Origin: DATKYQ01 sp035528415
GTDB taxonomy: Bacteria; Myxococcota; B64-G9
DNA: 64,000 bases
NCBI GenBank assembly: GCA_035528415.1
Contig: DATKYQ010000022.1
Coordinates: forward strand, 151,552-215,551
Direction: 5' to 3'
The notes beneath the pieces were generated by a model. It made no database searches. It saw nothing but the letters and a program-made list of their open reading frames with translations, and was not told where the DNA came from. The position numbers and the translations under genes were made by a program. This document shows, in pieces, positions 7,870 through 16,197 of the stretch (positions are counted from its first letter, which is position 1; every line of letters begins with the position of its first letter).

Positions 7870-10225
7870 TCTTGAACTCCTCGTGCAGGCGTTTGCGCTC
7901 GGCGCCCAGCTTTTTGCCCAGATCTTTTATTTCTTTCGTCTTTTCCTGCTTGCGGCTCCAGGCAACATCCAGTACGCCGATCTCGGCGTCCAGAACGAGC
8001 TTGTAAAACCTTTGGCGCACGCGCTCGAGCGACTTGTAGGCGACCTCTCCGGCGAGGTTCTGCGACTCGCCGTCCAGTTTCGCGAGCGCCTTCTCGAAAG
8101 CCTCGATGTTTCGCTCTTCCTTCTGCGCCTTTTGCTGAAGCTCGGCCGCCTTCTTCTTTACCCGGGTATCGATCTCCTCGTTAATGGTCTTGAGCCTGCG
8201 GCGCAGTTTGTCGGCCCGCAGCCTGAGATCGTTAATCCTCGTGATCTGGGCGGTACCCTCGGGCCCCAGCCGCTCGTGGATCTGCTCGGAGAGCGCCCGC
8301 TCCTTGGACAAGGCGTCGGTGTAGCGCTTCTTGAGCTGGTCTTCCTTGGATAGCGTCTCGCTATCCAGCCCGGCGCGTGACTTCTCGGTACCCAGCTGGT
8401 TCGACAGACCGTCGAGTTCCGCCTGTAGCTGGTTGGCGGTGGCCCAGCCGCGGCGAATTTCCTCCCTGAAGTCCCGGACAGCCTCTTCTCTTCCTTCGAG
8501 CTTCCTTTCGTTGTTGCGGATCCACTCTTCCATGGCGCTCAGCTGGGCCTTCATTCCCTTTAAAGCGATCCCCGACTCATAGACCGACCGCTCGAGCTCT
8601 TCTATTCGATCGCGAATCTTCTTCTCGCGGTTGTCGAAGGACTTCTTTGTTGTCGGAAGCTTGTCCACCTGCTTCTCCAACTGCTCGCGTTCGAGCCTGG
8701 CTGCGTCCATCTTCTTGCGTTCACCGGCCGAAAGGTATTCCATCACCACGCGTTCCTCGATCCGCGCCAAGTTTCGCTCGAGCAGAATCCGCCCGTTCTC
8801 AACCTCTATCGACCGCTTGGATCCTTCCCTGAGCGCGGGGAAGAGATTAATGCGGTCCTTGCTGGCAAGCAGCGCATCGAGCTTGGAAAGGAGATCCCGG
8901 CTTTCCTTGACGAAGCGCCGCCCTCCTTCGATGTCCTTCATCACTCCCAGGGCCGCTGCCATCTCTTCCCTGCCGCTCATCCACTTGACGGCCACCGGGG
9001 GCAGGTACGACGAGAGATCGAAAGAGTCGAGGTTCTTGCCGGCCACCTCATTGAAGTAGCGCACCGGGTCGTCGTGGCGGGCGACCAGTTCGTCGAGCTG
9101 CTGCTTGACGTTGGCGTAGTCGTGGCTGACTTTCACGAACTCGGAAGCGGCCTTGTCGAACTCGCCCATCTTCTCTAAGATGTGTCCCTTGAGCAGATTG
9201 GCCTGCGGCACCAGGGTGCTGTCGGGAGTGGAAACCTCCAGGATCTCGAGCGTCCTGAGCGCCTCGGTTAAAGCCGCTTTCCTTGCTCCGGGCTGTTCGG
9301 CCTTCTCGGCCTGCTGCAGGTGCGTCCAGCAGATCTCGAACAGCGCATCGTCGAAATACTGCGAGGTGTGCTTGATGGCCTGGTAGGCGTCCAGCGCATC
9401 GACCTCCCTGCCCAGGTCGTGCAGCAGGCGACCGCGCGCCAGGCTGGCAAGCTCGATCAGATCATCATCCCCCGTGTGCTTGGCGGGTTGCCCGGAAAGA
9501 GCAAGATACAAGTGCAATGCGTCTTGTGCACGCCCCTGGCGAATGAAGACCACCCCCAGGAAATAGCGGGCCTGGAAATAGAACGGGTCGCCCGGCCTGA
9601 GCGTCGAGAAGGCCTGCGCGGCCTTCTCGATCCGGCCGCGGGCGAAGAGCGTCTTACCCCATAGATACTCGGCCTCCGGGGATGGACGCGAGGATTCTTT
9701 TTGCAACCGAGCGTGAGCCTGGTCGACCTTATCGAAGTCCCCGGTGTTCAGCGCGATCTGCATCATCCTCACCAGGGCCACCTTACAGTACGCCCGGCCC
9801 CGCGGGTGATCCAGCACGCGCTGGAAGTATTTGCGAGCATCGACGAAGTTGCGGTTGAAAAACAGGGCCTCCCCGAGGTTGAACAATGCGTCGGCGTAGC
9901 CGGGCTGCGAGGTGAACTTCTTGTTCTCGACCAGGTCGTAAAAAACGATCGCGGCGCGGACGTAGTCCTTGAACAGCATCAGCGCCTGCCCGTCATTGAG
10001 GCGCGATTCGAAATGGCGCTCGGCCGAGCCGCTATCCTCGAAATCGAGGTACTGCCCGCGGATCAATTCTGACTTGTTCTCCAGAAGCTCGAGCTGGCGG
10101 GCAGACCGGCCGATGTCGGCGGACAGATCCGCCCTGGCCGGCAGGGCCGCAAACAGCGCCAGCGCACCGACGGTAATCTTCAGCAGCCGCGAAGCCGAAT
10201 TGCTACCTGCGTCCCCTCGTATCAA
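7847..10225 (-). CDS. Periplasmic TPR/coiled-coil protein, GltC-like
   Basis: A 792-aa exported protein: signal peptide (LKITVGALALFAALPARA, about residues 15-32), TPR-like helices over about 70-380 (ALFNLGEALFFNRNFVDARK), then a long charged coiled coil (about 440-785; for example EELERSVYESGIALKGMKAQ). GltC of Myxococcus is a periplasmic TPR protein encoded near the other Glt genes, so this is the best match, although the coiled coil makes it longer. The start appears to be a TTG at 10225 that overlaps the TGA stop of the previous gene (TTGA) with GAGGAGG just upstream, a typical coupled start. It may span periplasm or bind the neighbouring TPR proteins; that is inference. Confidence 0.7.
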   Translation of the reverse strand: MIRGDAGSNSASRLLKITVGALALFAALPARADLSADIGRSARQLELLENKSELIRGQYLDFEDSGSAERHFESRLNDGQALMLFKDYVRAAIVFYDLVENKKFTSQPGYADALFNLGEALFFNRNFVDARKYFQRVLDHPRGRAYCKVALVRMMQIALNTGDFDKVDQAHARLQKESSRPSPEAEYLWGKTLFARGRIEKAAQAFSTLRPGDPFYFQARYFLGVVFIRQGRAQDALHLYLALSGQPAKHTGDDDLIELASLARGRLLHDLGREVDALDAYQAIKHTSQYFDDALFEICWTHLQQAEKAEQPGARKAALTEALRTLEILEVSTPDSTLVPQANLLKGHILEKMGEFDKAASEFVKVSHDYANVKQQLDELVARHDDPVRYFNEVAGKNLDSFDLSSYLPPVAVKWMSGREEMAAALGVMKDIEGGRRFVKESRDLLSKLDALLASKDRINLFPALREGSKRSIEVENGRILLERNLARIEERVVMEYLSAGERKKMDAARLEREQLEKQVDKLPTTKKSFDNREKKIRDRIEELERSVYESGIALKGMKAQLSAMEEWIRNNERKLEGREEAVRDFREEIRRGWATANQLQAELDGLSNQLGTEKSRAGLDSETLSKEDQLKKRYTDALSKERALSEQIHERLGPEGTAQITRINDLRLRADKLRRRLKTINEEIDTRVKKKAAELQQKAQKEERNIEAFEKALAKLDGESQNLAGEVAYKSLERVRQRFYKLVLDAEIGVLDVAWSRKQEKTKEIKDLGKKLGAERKRLHEEFKSVLQEVN

Positions 10226-11049
10226 CCAGCCTCCTCGGTTTTCTCTTGTAGCGTCCTGGCTTTTTCCGGGGTCAGCTTCTCGATCTGGATGTCATAGCGT
10301 ACGGCCGGGCGTTCTTCGAGCGAGGTGGTGATTCCTCCACGTTCGAAGCCGACGATCTTGACCTTGATGATCTTGCCCTCTTCCGCGGTGAATGTGTAGC
10401 TCGAGGTGACCTTGAACTTGTATCCCTTGACGTAGGAGAAAAAGCCGAAGCCTTGCCCCTGAAAAACCATCTGTACGGCGATGTTATGATTGCCCGGCAC
10501 GATGTTGCCGCTGAAGATCTCCCTCTCTTCGATGCCGTCCAGATCGCCGTCCACGTCGATTTTCTTGAAGATCGGCTGCGAATCGAGGGTGTACTGTACC
10601 GAGGTGAGCTTGAAAGCGCCGCCCATCTCGTTACGGTGAACCAGCACCGCCCGGGCCCCGGCTCCGATCGAGCCCGTAACCACGGTCTCCTGCAATTGCA
10701 GAATCCTGGCCTTGGTGCGGAAGATCTTCTCTTTCAATTCGTTGACCCGCTCTTCAAGGCCGCGCAGCTTGAGTTCGTACGCCTCGCCCCCGGCGTCGGC
10801 AGCGCCGTCATCTGCGGATGCAGGAGGTGCGGATGCAGGAGGTGCGGATGCAGGAGGTGCGGCTGCAGGAGGTGCTGTGGCCGCCGAGGGGGCCGCGGGC
10901 GCTTTCTCCTCCGCCGCGGGTGCCGCTTGTGTGCCGGCGCTCTTATCCGGCGAAGCGTCGGTACTTGTGTCATCCTGGGCCGCCGCCGCGAAGGACAGGC
11001 CGACAAGTGCTACAAGCGCCCCAAAAGTCAATTTACCTAACGATCTCAT
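10222..11049 (-). CDS. Periplasmic coiled-coil/beta protein, first gene of motility operon
   Basis: A 275-aa protein with a signal peptide (ALVALVGLSFAAAAQ, ending near residue 25), a low-complexity Ala/Pro/Ser linker (to about 85), a short coiled coil (LKLRGLEERVNELKEKIFR, about 93-120) and a beta-rich C-terminal half. I recognise no catalytic motif. It begins at an ATG preceded by GGGGAGGAAC, and its stop overlaps the start of the GltC-like gene, so it is the first gene of the cluster. The promoter-like element at 11132-11161 lies about 80 bp upstream. It may be an adaptor or a small envelope component of the gliding complex. Confidence 0.65.
   Translation of the reverse strand: MRSLGKLTFGALVALVGLSFAAAAQDDTSTDASPDKSAGTQAAPAAEEKAPAAPSAATAPPAAAPPASAPPASAPPASADDGAADAGGEAYELKLRGLEERVNELKEKIFRTKARILQLQETVVTGSIGAGARAVLVHRNEMGGAFKLTSVQYTLDSQPIFKKIDVDGDLDGIEEREIFSGNIVPGNHNIAVQMVFQGQGFGFFSYVKGYKFKVTSSYTFTAEEGKIIKVKIVGFERGGITTSLEERPAVRYDIQIEKLTPEKARTLQEKTEEAG
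10814..10873 (-). repeat. 15-bp tandem repeat, four copies
   Basis: Four in-frame copies of GCGGATGCAGGAGGT (plus strand; the fourth has one change) encode the repeated PPASA linker of the 275-aa periplasmic protein. Copy number is likely to vary by slippage without breaking the frame. Confidence 0.9.
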
Positions 11050-11131
11050 CGGGTTCCTCCCCGCACGAGGATAGAATGTACGCTTCCAGCCCCCGTCTGT
11101 GTAAAAGACGCCAGGCCAAAGCCGGAGATAT

Positions 11132-11161
11132 TTTTTAGCCCAAATATCTTCACCATGTCAA
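11132..11161 (-). promoter_or_regulatory. Sigma70-like promoter for the Glt-type operon
   Basis: On the minus strand, TTGACA (11161-11156) and TAAAAA (11137-11132) are separated by 18 bases. The element lies about 80 bp before the start of the 275-aa gene and would drive the whole motility operon. The -35 box is perfect; the -10 box matches at four of six positions. Confidence 0.55.
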
Positions 11162-11317
11162 CGCTTTTTCTACCCGATCGAACGTCGATCCGCTGTGATA
11201 CTGATCAACATGGGCTCTTTTAATAGCTCTATGGATCGTACCAGCCACCCCTGTTTCGGATCTAACGACGCATCGCTTTAGTTCCCACGACGATTCCAGG
11301 CGAGATCGGATGCTGTA

Positions 11318-11905
11318 TCAGCGCCCCTTTTTCAGCTCCTGCAGCACCAGCTTGGCGATGGCCTTGAGCGTGTCGAACACGCCCCATCCCGTGGCGGCGA
11401 TGGACTGGTACTCGGGCACGTTCTCCGGGTTGAGTAAACGGCGCAACTCTTCAATGCTGGCCGCGTTGGGAAGATCTCTTTTGTTGTACTGAACCACGTA
11501 TGGAATCGCCTTCAGGTCGTAACCCTGCTCGGCAAGGTTGACCCGCAGGTTCTCCATGCTCTCCAGGTTGGCCTCCATACGCTCTATCTGCGAGTCCGCC
11601 ACATAGACGACGCCGTCCACTCCCTTGAGGATCAGCTTGCGGCTGGCGTCGTAGAACACCTGGCCGGGCACGGTGTACAGGTGAAAGCGGGTCTTGAAGC
11701 CGCGGATCTCTCCCAGGCTGAGCGGGAGAAAATCGAAGAACAGGGTTCGCTCGGTTTCGGTGGCCAGGGAAATCATCTTGCCCTTGGCTTCCGGGTTCGT
11801 CTTCGCGTAGATGTACTGCAGGTTGGTCGTCTTCCCGCACAATCCGGGGCCGTAGTAGACTATCTTGCAGTTGATCTCGCGTGAAGAGTAGTTGATGAAG
11901 GACAT
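11318..11905 (-). CDS. mglA: MglA, Ras-like polarity GTPase
   Basis: The 195-aa product has the same length as Myxococcus MglA and keeps its diagnostic residues at the same numbers: P-loop GPGLCGKT at 19-26 (Gly21, Thr26), the intrinsic arginine Arg53, Thr78-Val-Pro-Gly-Gln82 in the place of the DxxGQ motif, and NKRD at 141-144. MglA-GTP marks the leading pole and assembles the gliding machinery; the Thr78 form is typical of the MglA subfamily of small GTPases. The gene is 23 bp downstream of mglB, in the order mglB-mglA as in Myxococcus, and it lies 268 bp upstream of the Glt-like operon on the same strand. The ATG follows GAGGG. Confidence 0.97.
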   Translation of the reverse strand: MSFINYSSREINCKIVYYGPGLCGKTTNLQYIYAKTNPEAKGKMISLATETERTLFFDFLPLSLGEIRGFKTRFHLYTVPGQVFYDASRKLILKGVDGVVYVADSQIERMEANLESMENLRVNLAEQGYDLKAIPYVVQYNKRDLPNAASIEELRRLLNPENVPEYQSIAATGWGVFDTLKAIAKLVLQELKKGR

Positions 11906-11928
11906 GTGGTAACCCTCGGAAGCCTGGA

Positions 11929-12411
11929 TTAATCGTTAAAGAGGCTGTCGATGTCCTCGTCCGTAATCTCGGCGAAGGGCGAGCCCATGGCGGGATCATC
12001 GAGCTTGCGCATGAGCTGGTCGAAGATGACGGCCAACTCCTGCGTGGCCCTCTTGACCCGCAGACGCACCAGCCCAAGCGATGACCGGGCGTCGAAGATC
12101 ACAACCAGGATCACCCTGCCGCCGACGATCGAGATGTGCAGATTGTCGCGCTCCCCCTCGTGAAACAGGATCGAAAACTCCTTCTCGCCAATCAGCTTGG
12201 CCAGGCCCCCGGTCGCGGCGATGTTGCCCGCCGTCAGCGAGGCCAGCGAGGTGGTGTCCAGGTTCTCTGTCTGACCGGCGGCGGCAATCAGCTGCCCGTT
12301 CTTGTCAACCACGAAAACGACCTTGGCATTCGATTCGAGGCAAAGGCGATCACAGACGGCGCTGATCTGGCGATATTCCTCCTCGTACATCACGATCTGC
12401 GGACTGACCAT
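11929..12411 (-). CDS. mglB: MglB, roadblock/LC7 GAP for MglA
   Basis: A 160-aa roadblock/LC7 protein (about residues 8-120; AVCDRLCLESNAKVVFVVDK, then SLTAGNIAATGGLAKLIGE). MglB homodimers stimulate GTP hydrolysis by MglA and help re-position it, restricting MglA-GTP to one pole. The acidic C-terminal tail (EITDEDIDSLFND) is in the place of the MglB tail that binds MglA. The gene has an ideal GGAGGG ribosome site and precedes mglA in the same transcript. A strong promoter-like site lies about 160 bp upstream. Confidence 0.95.
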   Translation of the reverse strand: MVSPQIVMYEEEYRQISAVCDRLCLESNAKVVFVVDKNGQLIAAAGQTENLDTTSLASLTAGNIAATGGLAKLIGEKEFSILFHEGERDNLHISIVGGRVILVVIFDARSSLGLVRLRVKRATQELAVIFDQLMRKLDDPAMGSPFAEITDEDIDSLFND

Positions 12412-12568
12412 TCAACCCTCCTGGCGCTCGGTGGTGCCCTTCATCACACTTCACAGAGAGCAAGCCGCGAGCCGCCCGGCGAATTACGGACTATATCACA
12501 CCCCGGGCCGAGGAGAAACTTTCCGGCCACGGCATTCGGCTTGCCACCCCAGTTATCAACGCCGGCCG

Positions 12569-12598
12569 ACTATAGCGTCGTAAAAGTTTGGGTGTCAA
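12569..12598 (-). promoter_or_regulatory. mglB: Strong sigma70-like promoter for mglBA
   Basis: On the minus strand, TTGACA (12598-12593) and TATAGT (12574-12569) are 18 bases apart. This is the best promoter match in the window (11 of 12 consensus positions) and would give a leader of about 150 bases before mglB. Confidence 0.7.
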
Positions 12599-12657
12599 GC
12601 AGTTAATCGGCCATTTTCACGAGCAAACCGCGTGCTCCGGTCGATCCAGATTTATCC

Positions 12658-12687
12658 TTGACACGGCAATTGCACTGGACCGATATT
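12658..12687 (+). promoter_or_regulatory. porG: Sigma70-like promoter for the por operon
   Basis: TTGACA (12658-12663) and GATATT (12682-12687) are 18 bases apart, followed by a leader of about 60 bases to porG. The -35 is perfect and the -10 matches at four of six positions. Confidence 0.55.
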
Positions 12688-12754
12688 GTGACCCGCTGTC
12701 CGGTTGGGACGGCGTTGGTTGTTCTGACGCAAGCCATCCGCGTGGAGGTTTCAG

Positions 12755-13309
12755 ATGCATGAGGTTCGATTTCACGGGCGCGGCGGACAGGGGGCGGTCA
12801 CCTCGGCCGAACTGCTGGCCCAAGCCGCCATCGCCGAGGGTAAGTACGCCCAGGCATTTCCCAGCTTCGGACCCGAGCGGCGCGGGGCGCCGGTTATAGC
12901 CTTCGCCCGGGTGTCCGACGATCCTATCAGGCTGCGCACGGCCATCCAGAAACCGACGCTGGTTCTGGTTCTCGATCCTTCGCTTTTGCGACTGGTCAAG
13001 GTCGACAGCGGCCTCGAAGCGGGTGGCACGCTGGTGATCAACTCGCGTCACGATCCCGAGACGCTGCGCCGTGAGTTCGGACTGACGGCGCGCCTGGCGG
13101 TTGTCGACGCCAATCACATCGCCCGTGAGGAGATCGGCCGCGTTATCACCAACACCACTATGCTGGGCGCGGCCATGGCCGCGGTTTCCATGGTGCCCAC
13201 GGAAAGACTCGTAAAGGCGCTCGAGAATCGTTTCGGACGCATCGCCCAAAAGAACATCAACGCTTTCAGACGCGCGACCACGGAGTGCGTGGTCAGCGAA
13301 GCGGTCTGA
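12755..13309 (+). CDS. porG: Pyruvate:ferredoxin oxidoreductase gamma subunit
   Basis: A 184-aa 2-oxoacid:acceptor oxidoreductase gamma subunit. It starts with the family signature VRFHGRGGQGAVTSAELLA and continues with QAFPSFGPERRGAPV. In the four-subunit (archaeal-type) enzymes this subunit binds coenzyme A and packs on the alpha subunit. The ATG at 12755 follows GTGGAGG. It is the first gene of a seven-gene operon, 12 bp ahead of porD. Confidence 0.93.
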   Translation: MHEVRFHGRGGQGAVTSAELLAQAAIAEGKYAQAFPSFGPERRGAPVIAFARVSDDPIRLRTAIQKPTLVLVLDPSLLRLVKVDSGLEAGGTLVINSRHDPETLRREFGLTARLAVVDANHIAREEIGRVITNTTMLGAAMAAVSMVPTERLVKALENRFGRIAQKNINAFRRATTECVVSEAV

Positions 13310-13321
13310 GGGAGGCCATCC

Positions 13322-13618
13322 ATGGCACAGAGCGCAACACCCGGCTGGACCGAGTTGGCCCCGGGAACCGCCATCATCGAGCCGGGCAGCGCCCGCCAAA
13401 ACCGCACCGGCGACTGGCGCTCGCAGCGACCGGTATGGGATCACGATAAATGCCTGCGCTGCGGCGTGTGCGTGATCTTCTGCCCCGAGGGCTGCATTCA
13501 TTTCGGACAAGTGAAAGATGGCTATCCCGATGCCGACCTCGAGTACTGCAAGGGTTGCGGCATCTGCGCGCACGAATGCCCCAGCGCCTGCATCGCCGTA
13601 GTGGACGAGGAGGAGTGA
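13322..13618 (+). CDS. porD: Pyruvate:ferredoxin oxidoreductase delta subunit
   Basis: A 98-aa 2x[4Fe-4S] ferredoxin-like subunit with two clusters: CLRCGVCVIFCPEGC (about residues 46-60) and CKGCGICAHECPSAC (about 77-91). It carries electrons from the thiamine diphosphate site of the beta subunit to the external acceptor. The N-terminal 40 residues (WTELAPGTAIIEPGSA) are typical of PorD. The TGA overlaps the ATG of porA by one base (TGATG), so translation is probably coupled. Confidence 0.95.
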   Translation: MAQSATPGWTELAPGTAIIEPGSARQNRTGDWRSQRPVWDHDKCLRCGVCVIFCPEGCIHFGQVKDGYPDADLEYCKGCGICAHECPSACIAVVDEEE

Positions 13619-14793
13619 TGGAAAAACGAGTCGGCATGGAAGCCTCCATCGCGGTCGCCGAGGCCGTGGGTTTGTGCGACCTGGACGCCATCTCGGCCTA
13701 CCCGATCACGCCGCAGACGCACATCGTCGAGCACCTCAGCGAACTGGTCGCAGACGGCGTAGTAGACGCCGAGTTCGTCCCGGTCGAGAGCGAGCACTCG
13801 GCCATCTCGGTCTGCTGCGGCACATCGGCGGCCGGCGCCAGGACCTTCACCGCCACCAGTTCCCAGGGCCTGGCCTTGATGCACGAGATTCTCTTCATCG
13901 TCCCCGCCCTGCGTCTACCGATCGTCATGGTGGTGGCTAACCGGACGCTGTCCGGCCCGATCAGCATCTGGAACGACCACTCGGACATCATGGCCGAGCG
14001 CGACATCGGCTGGGTGCAGATCTTCGCCGAGAACGGCCAGGAGGCGCTGGATCTTTCCATCTGGGCCTTCCGGCTGGCCGAAGACAGGCGGGTGTCGCTG
14101 CCGGTGATCGTCAATTTCGACGGCTTCATACTGACCCACATGATCGAGCCGATGATGATGCCCGACCGGGAAATGGTGCAAAAGTTCCTGCCGCCTTTTG
14201 AGCCGCTACTGCGCCTGGACATCGATGCGCCTATCACCATGGGCCCGGTTGGCATCCCGTCGATTTTCACCGAGACCAAGAAGGCCCACCAGGAGGTGCT
14301 GACAAACTCCTACCAGCCAATCGTCGAGACTTTGGGGGAGTTCGCCAAGCACTTCAAGCGCAGCTACAAGCCGGTCGAGAGCTACCGGGCCGACGACGCG
14401 GATGTTCTGCTTCTTACCATGGGCTCCCTCGGAGAAACCGCCATGACCGCAGTCGACATGCGCCGCAAGAAAGGCGACAAGGTCGGCCTGGTGCGCCTGC
14501 GCCTGTGGCGGCCTTTTCCTTTCGAAGATCTGTTCCGGGCGATCGGCAAAGTCAAGGTGCTGGGGGTAGCCGACCGGGCGGTCAGCGTCGGCGGCCCGCC
14601 TGGACCCGTCTGCTCAGAGGTCAAGAGCGCTTTTTACGACCGGCAAGAACAGCCGCAAATTGCCTCGTTCATTGTGGGCCTGGGCGGCCGCGACGTGCCG
14701 ATCGAGGATTTCGACGCCATCTTCGACGAGTTATTCGCCATTCACAAGGGCGCAGCCGTACGCGAGCCCGTCATCGTCGGACTGAGGGAGTGA
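13618..14793 (+). CDS. porA: Pyruvate:ferredoxin oxidoreductase alpha subunit
   Basis: A 391-aa alpha subunit of the four-subunit POR family. It contains the pyrimidine-binding domain with AYPITPQTHIVEHLSEL near residue 24 and SEHSAISVCCGTSAAGART, and the substrate-loop motif GPISIWNDHSD that is characteristic of pyruvate rather than 2-oxoglutarate enzymes. The reaction is pyruvate + CoA + 2 oxidised ferredoxin to acetyl-CoA + CO2 + 2 reduced ferredoxin. The start ATG overlaps the porD stop, and an earlier in-frame start would run through porD. Substrate is inferred from the motif; valine-type enzymes are similar. Confidence 0.93.
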   Translation: MEKRVGMEASIAVAEAVGLCDLDAISAYPITPQTHIVEHLSELVADGVVDAEFVPVESEHSAISVCCGTSAAGARTFTATSSQGLALMHEILFIVPALRLPIVMVVANRTLSGPISIWNDHSDIMAERDIGWVQIFAENGQEALDLSIWAFRLAEDRRVSLPVIVNFDGFILTHMIEPMMMPDREMVQKFLPPFEPLLRLDIDAPITMGPVGIPSIFTETKKAHQEVLTNSYQPIVETLGEFAKHFKRSYKPVESYRADDADVLLLTMGSLGETAMTAVDMRRKKGDKVGLVRLRLWRPFPFEDLFRAIGKVKVLGVADRAVSVGGPPGPVCSEVKSAFYDRQEQPQIASFIVGLGGRDVPIEDFDAIFDELFAIHKGAAVREPVIVGLRE

Positions 14794-14795
14794 TC

Positions 14796-15725
14796 ATGGA
14801 AGGACCGAACGTATTCGCGGCCAGGTTATATCCGACCGAAAACCGTTTCGTCTCGGGCCACCGGGCCTGCCAGGGCTGCGGCGAGGCGTTGGCCGTCAGG
14901 ATGGTTCACCAGATCCTGGGACGCAACACCGTGGTCGGCTCGGCCACCGGCTGCATGGAGATCATCTCATCATCCTACCCGGACACCGCCTGGTCGATCC
15001 CCTGGCTGCACGTAGCCTTCGAGAACGCCGCGGCTGTGGCCTCGGGCATCGAGGTCGGCCTGAAGGTGCTAATGAAGAAGGGCAGGATTCCCAAGAGAAA
15101 AATCACAGTGGTCGGCATGGGCGGCGACGGAGCCACGGCCGACATCGGCCTGCAGGCGCTCAGCGGGGCGCTCGAACGCGGGCACGACATGATCTACGTC
15201 TGCTACGACAATGAAGCCTACATGAACACCGGCATCCAGCGATCGAGTTCCACGCCTTACGGAGCGGCAACCACGACTTCCCCGGCCGGCAAGCAAAGCA
15301 TCGGGCAACAAACCTGGAAAAAGAACCTGCCGATGATCGCCGCGGCCCACAACATACCGTATCTGGCCACGGCCAACCCCAGCTATCCCTTCGACCTGGC
15401 CAAGAAAGTCGAGCGGGCCGCCAAGGTCAAGGGGCCGGCCTACCTGCACGTCTACTCCTGCTGCCCCACCGGCTGGCGCCTGGCGCCCGAGTTGGCCGTC
15501 TCGGCCGGCAGGCTGGCTGTGCAGACGGGCGTGTTTCCGCTATACGAGGTCGAGCGCGGCAAGTTGAAAATCACGGTACCGACGCCCGAGTTCCGCCCGC
15601 TTAAAGACTATCTCAAGCCCCAGGGACGCTTTCGCCATCTTGACGATAGCACCATCGCGGAGATCGAGAGCCGGGTACATGAAGAGTACCGTAAACTCGA
15701 GCGCCGCGAAGGGCTTGTGCTGTAA
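14796..15725 (+). CDS. porB: Pyruvate:ferredoxin oxidoreductase beta subunit
   Basis: A 309-aa thiamine-diphosphate-binding beta subunit. Cys residues at ACQGCGEA (about 21-28), ATGCMEI and YSCCPTG bind the proximal [4Fe-4S] cluster. The ThDP/Mg motif is GMGGDGATADIG followed by YDNEAYMNTGIQRS, which is the typical PorB sequence. The ATG at 14796 lies two bases after the porA stop. Together porG-D-A-B make a complete enzyme. Confidence 0.95.
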   Translation: MEGPNVFAARLYPTENRFVSGHRACQGCGEALAVRMVHQILGRNTVVGSATGCMEIISSSYPDTAWSIPWLHVAFENAAAVASGIEVGLKVLMKKGRIPKRKITVVGMGGDGATADIGLQALSGALERGHDMIYVCYDNEAYMNTGIQRSSSTPYGAATTTSPAGKQSIGQQTWKKNLPMIAAAHNIPYLATANPSYPFDLAKKVERAAKVKGPAYLHVYSCCPTGWRLAPELAVSAGRLAVQTGVFPLYEVERGKLKITVPTPEFRPLKDYLKPQGRFRHLDDSTIAEIESRVHEEYRKLERREGLVL

Positions 15726-15734
15726 GGAGAGACA

Positions 15735-16193
15735 ATGGACACTGTCAAGCTGGAATCAATCATCGACAGACATAAGCGGGATCCCGCGGCGCTTCTGGCC
15801 ATCTTGCAGGACATCCAGGCCGAGGAGAACTACCTGCCCAAGGAAGACATCAAGACCGTGGCCAAGAAACTCGACCTGCCCTTGTCGCGGGTTTACTCAC
15901 TGGCCACCTTCTTTTCTTCATTCTCTCTTCAACCGCGCGGCAAGCACATCTGCACCGTGTGCCTGGGAACAGCCTGCCACGTGCGCGGCGCGTCCTCGCT
16001 GGTCGATCACATAGGCCGGGAACTTGACGTGCGGGCCGGCTCCACCACCGCGGACATGCAAGTCACACTCGAGACGGTCAACTGCGTCGGCGCCTGCGCC
16101 ATGGGCCCGCTGCTGATCATGGATGACGAGTATCACGGCAACATGACCGTCTCCAAGCTCGACCGGCTGCTGAAGCCGTTTACCAAGGAATAG
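15735..16193 (+). CDS. NuoE/HydC-like thioredoxin-fold [2Fe-2S] subunit
   Basis: A 152-aa NuoE-type subunit with four cluster ligands, CLGTAC (about residues 79-84) and CVGAC (about 119-123), in a thioredoxin-like fold; the N-terminal helical part (DIQAEENYLPKEDI) is typical of NuoE. It delivers or accepts electrons next to the FMN of the NuoF-like subunit. It follows porB by nine bases with AAGGAGA before the ATG, so it belongs to the por operon. HydC/HndA of bifurcating hydrogenases and BfuC are the closest functional analogues. Confidence 0.92.
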   Translation: MDTVKLESIIDRHKRDPAALLAILQDIQAEENYLPKEDIKTVAKKLDLPLSRVYSLATFFSSFSLQPRGKHICTVCLGTACHVRGASSLVDHIGRELDVRAGSTTADMQVTLETVNCVGACAMGPLLIMDDEYHGNMTVSKLDRLLKPFTKE

Positions 16194-16197
16194 GATC

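Larger units (their letters stand above)
12412..12754. other. Divergent intergenic region between mglB and porG
   Basis: This 343-bp region holds back-to-back promoters for mglBA (minus) and the por operon (plus), described separately. I see no convincing gene or RNA in it. Confidence 0.7.
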
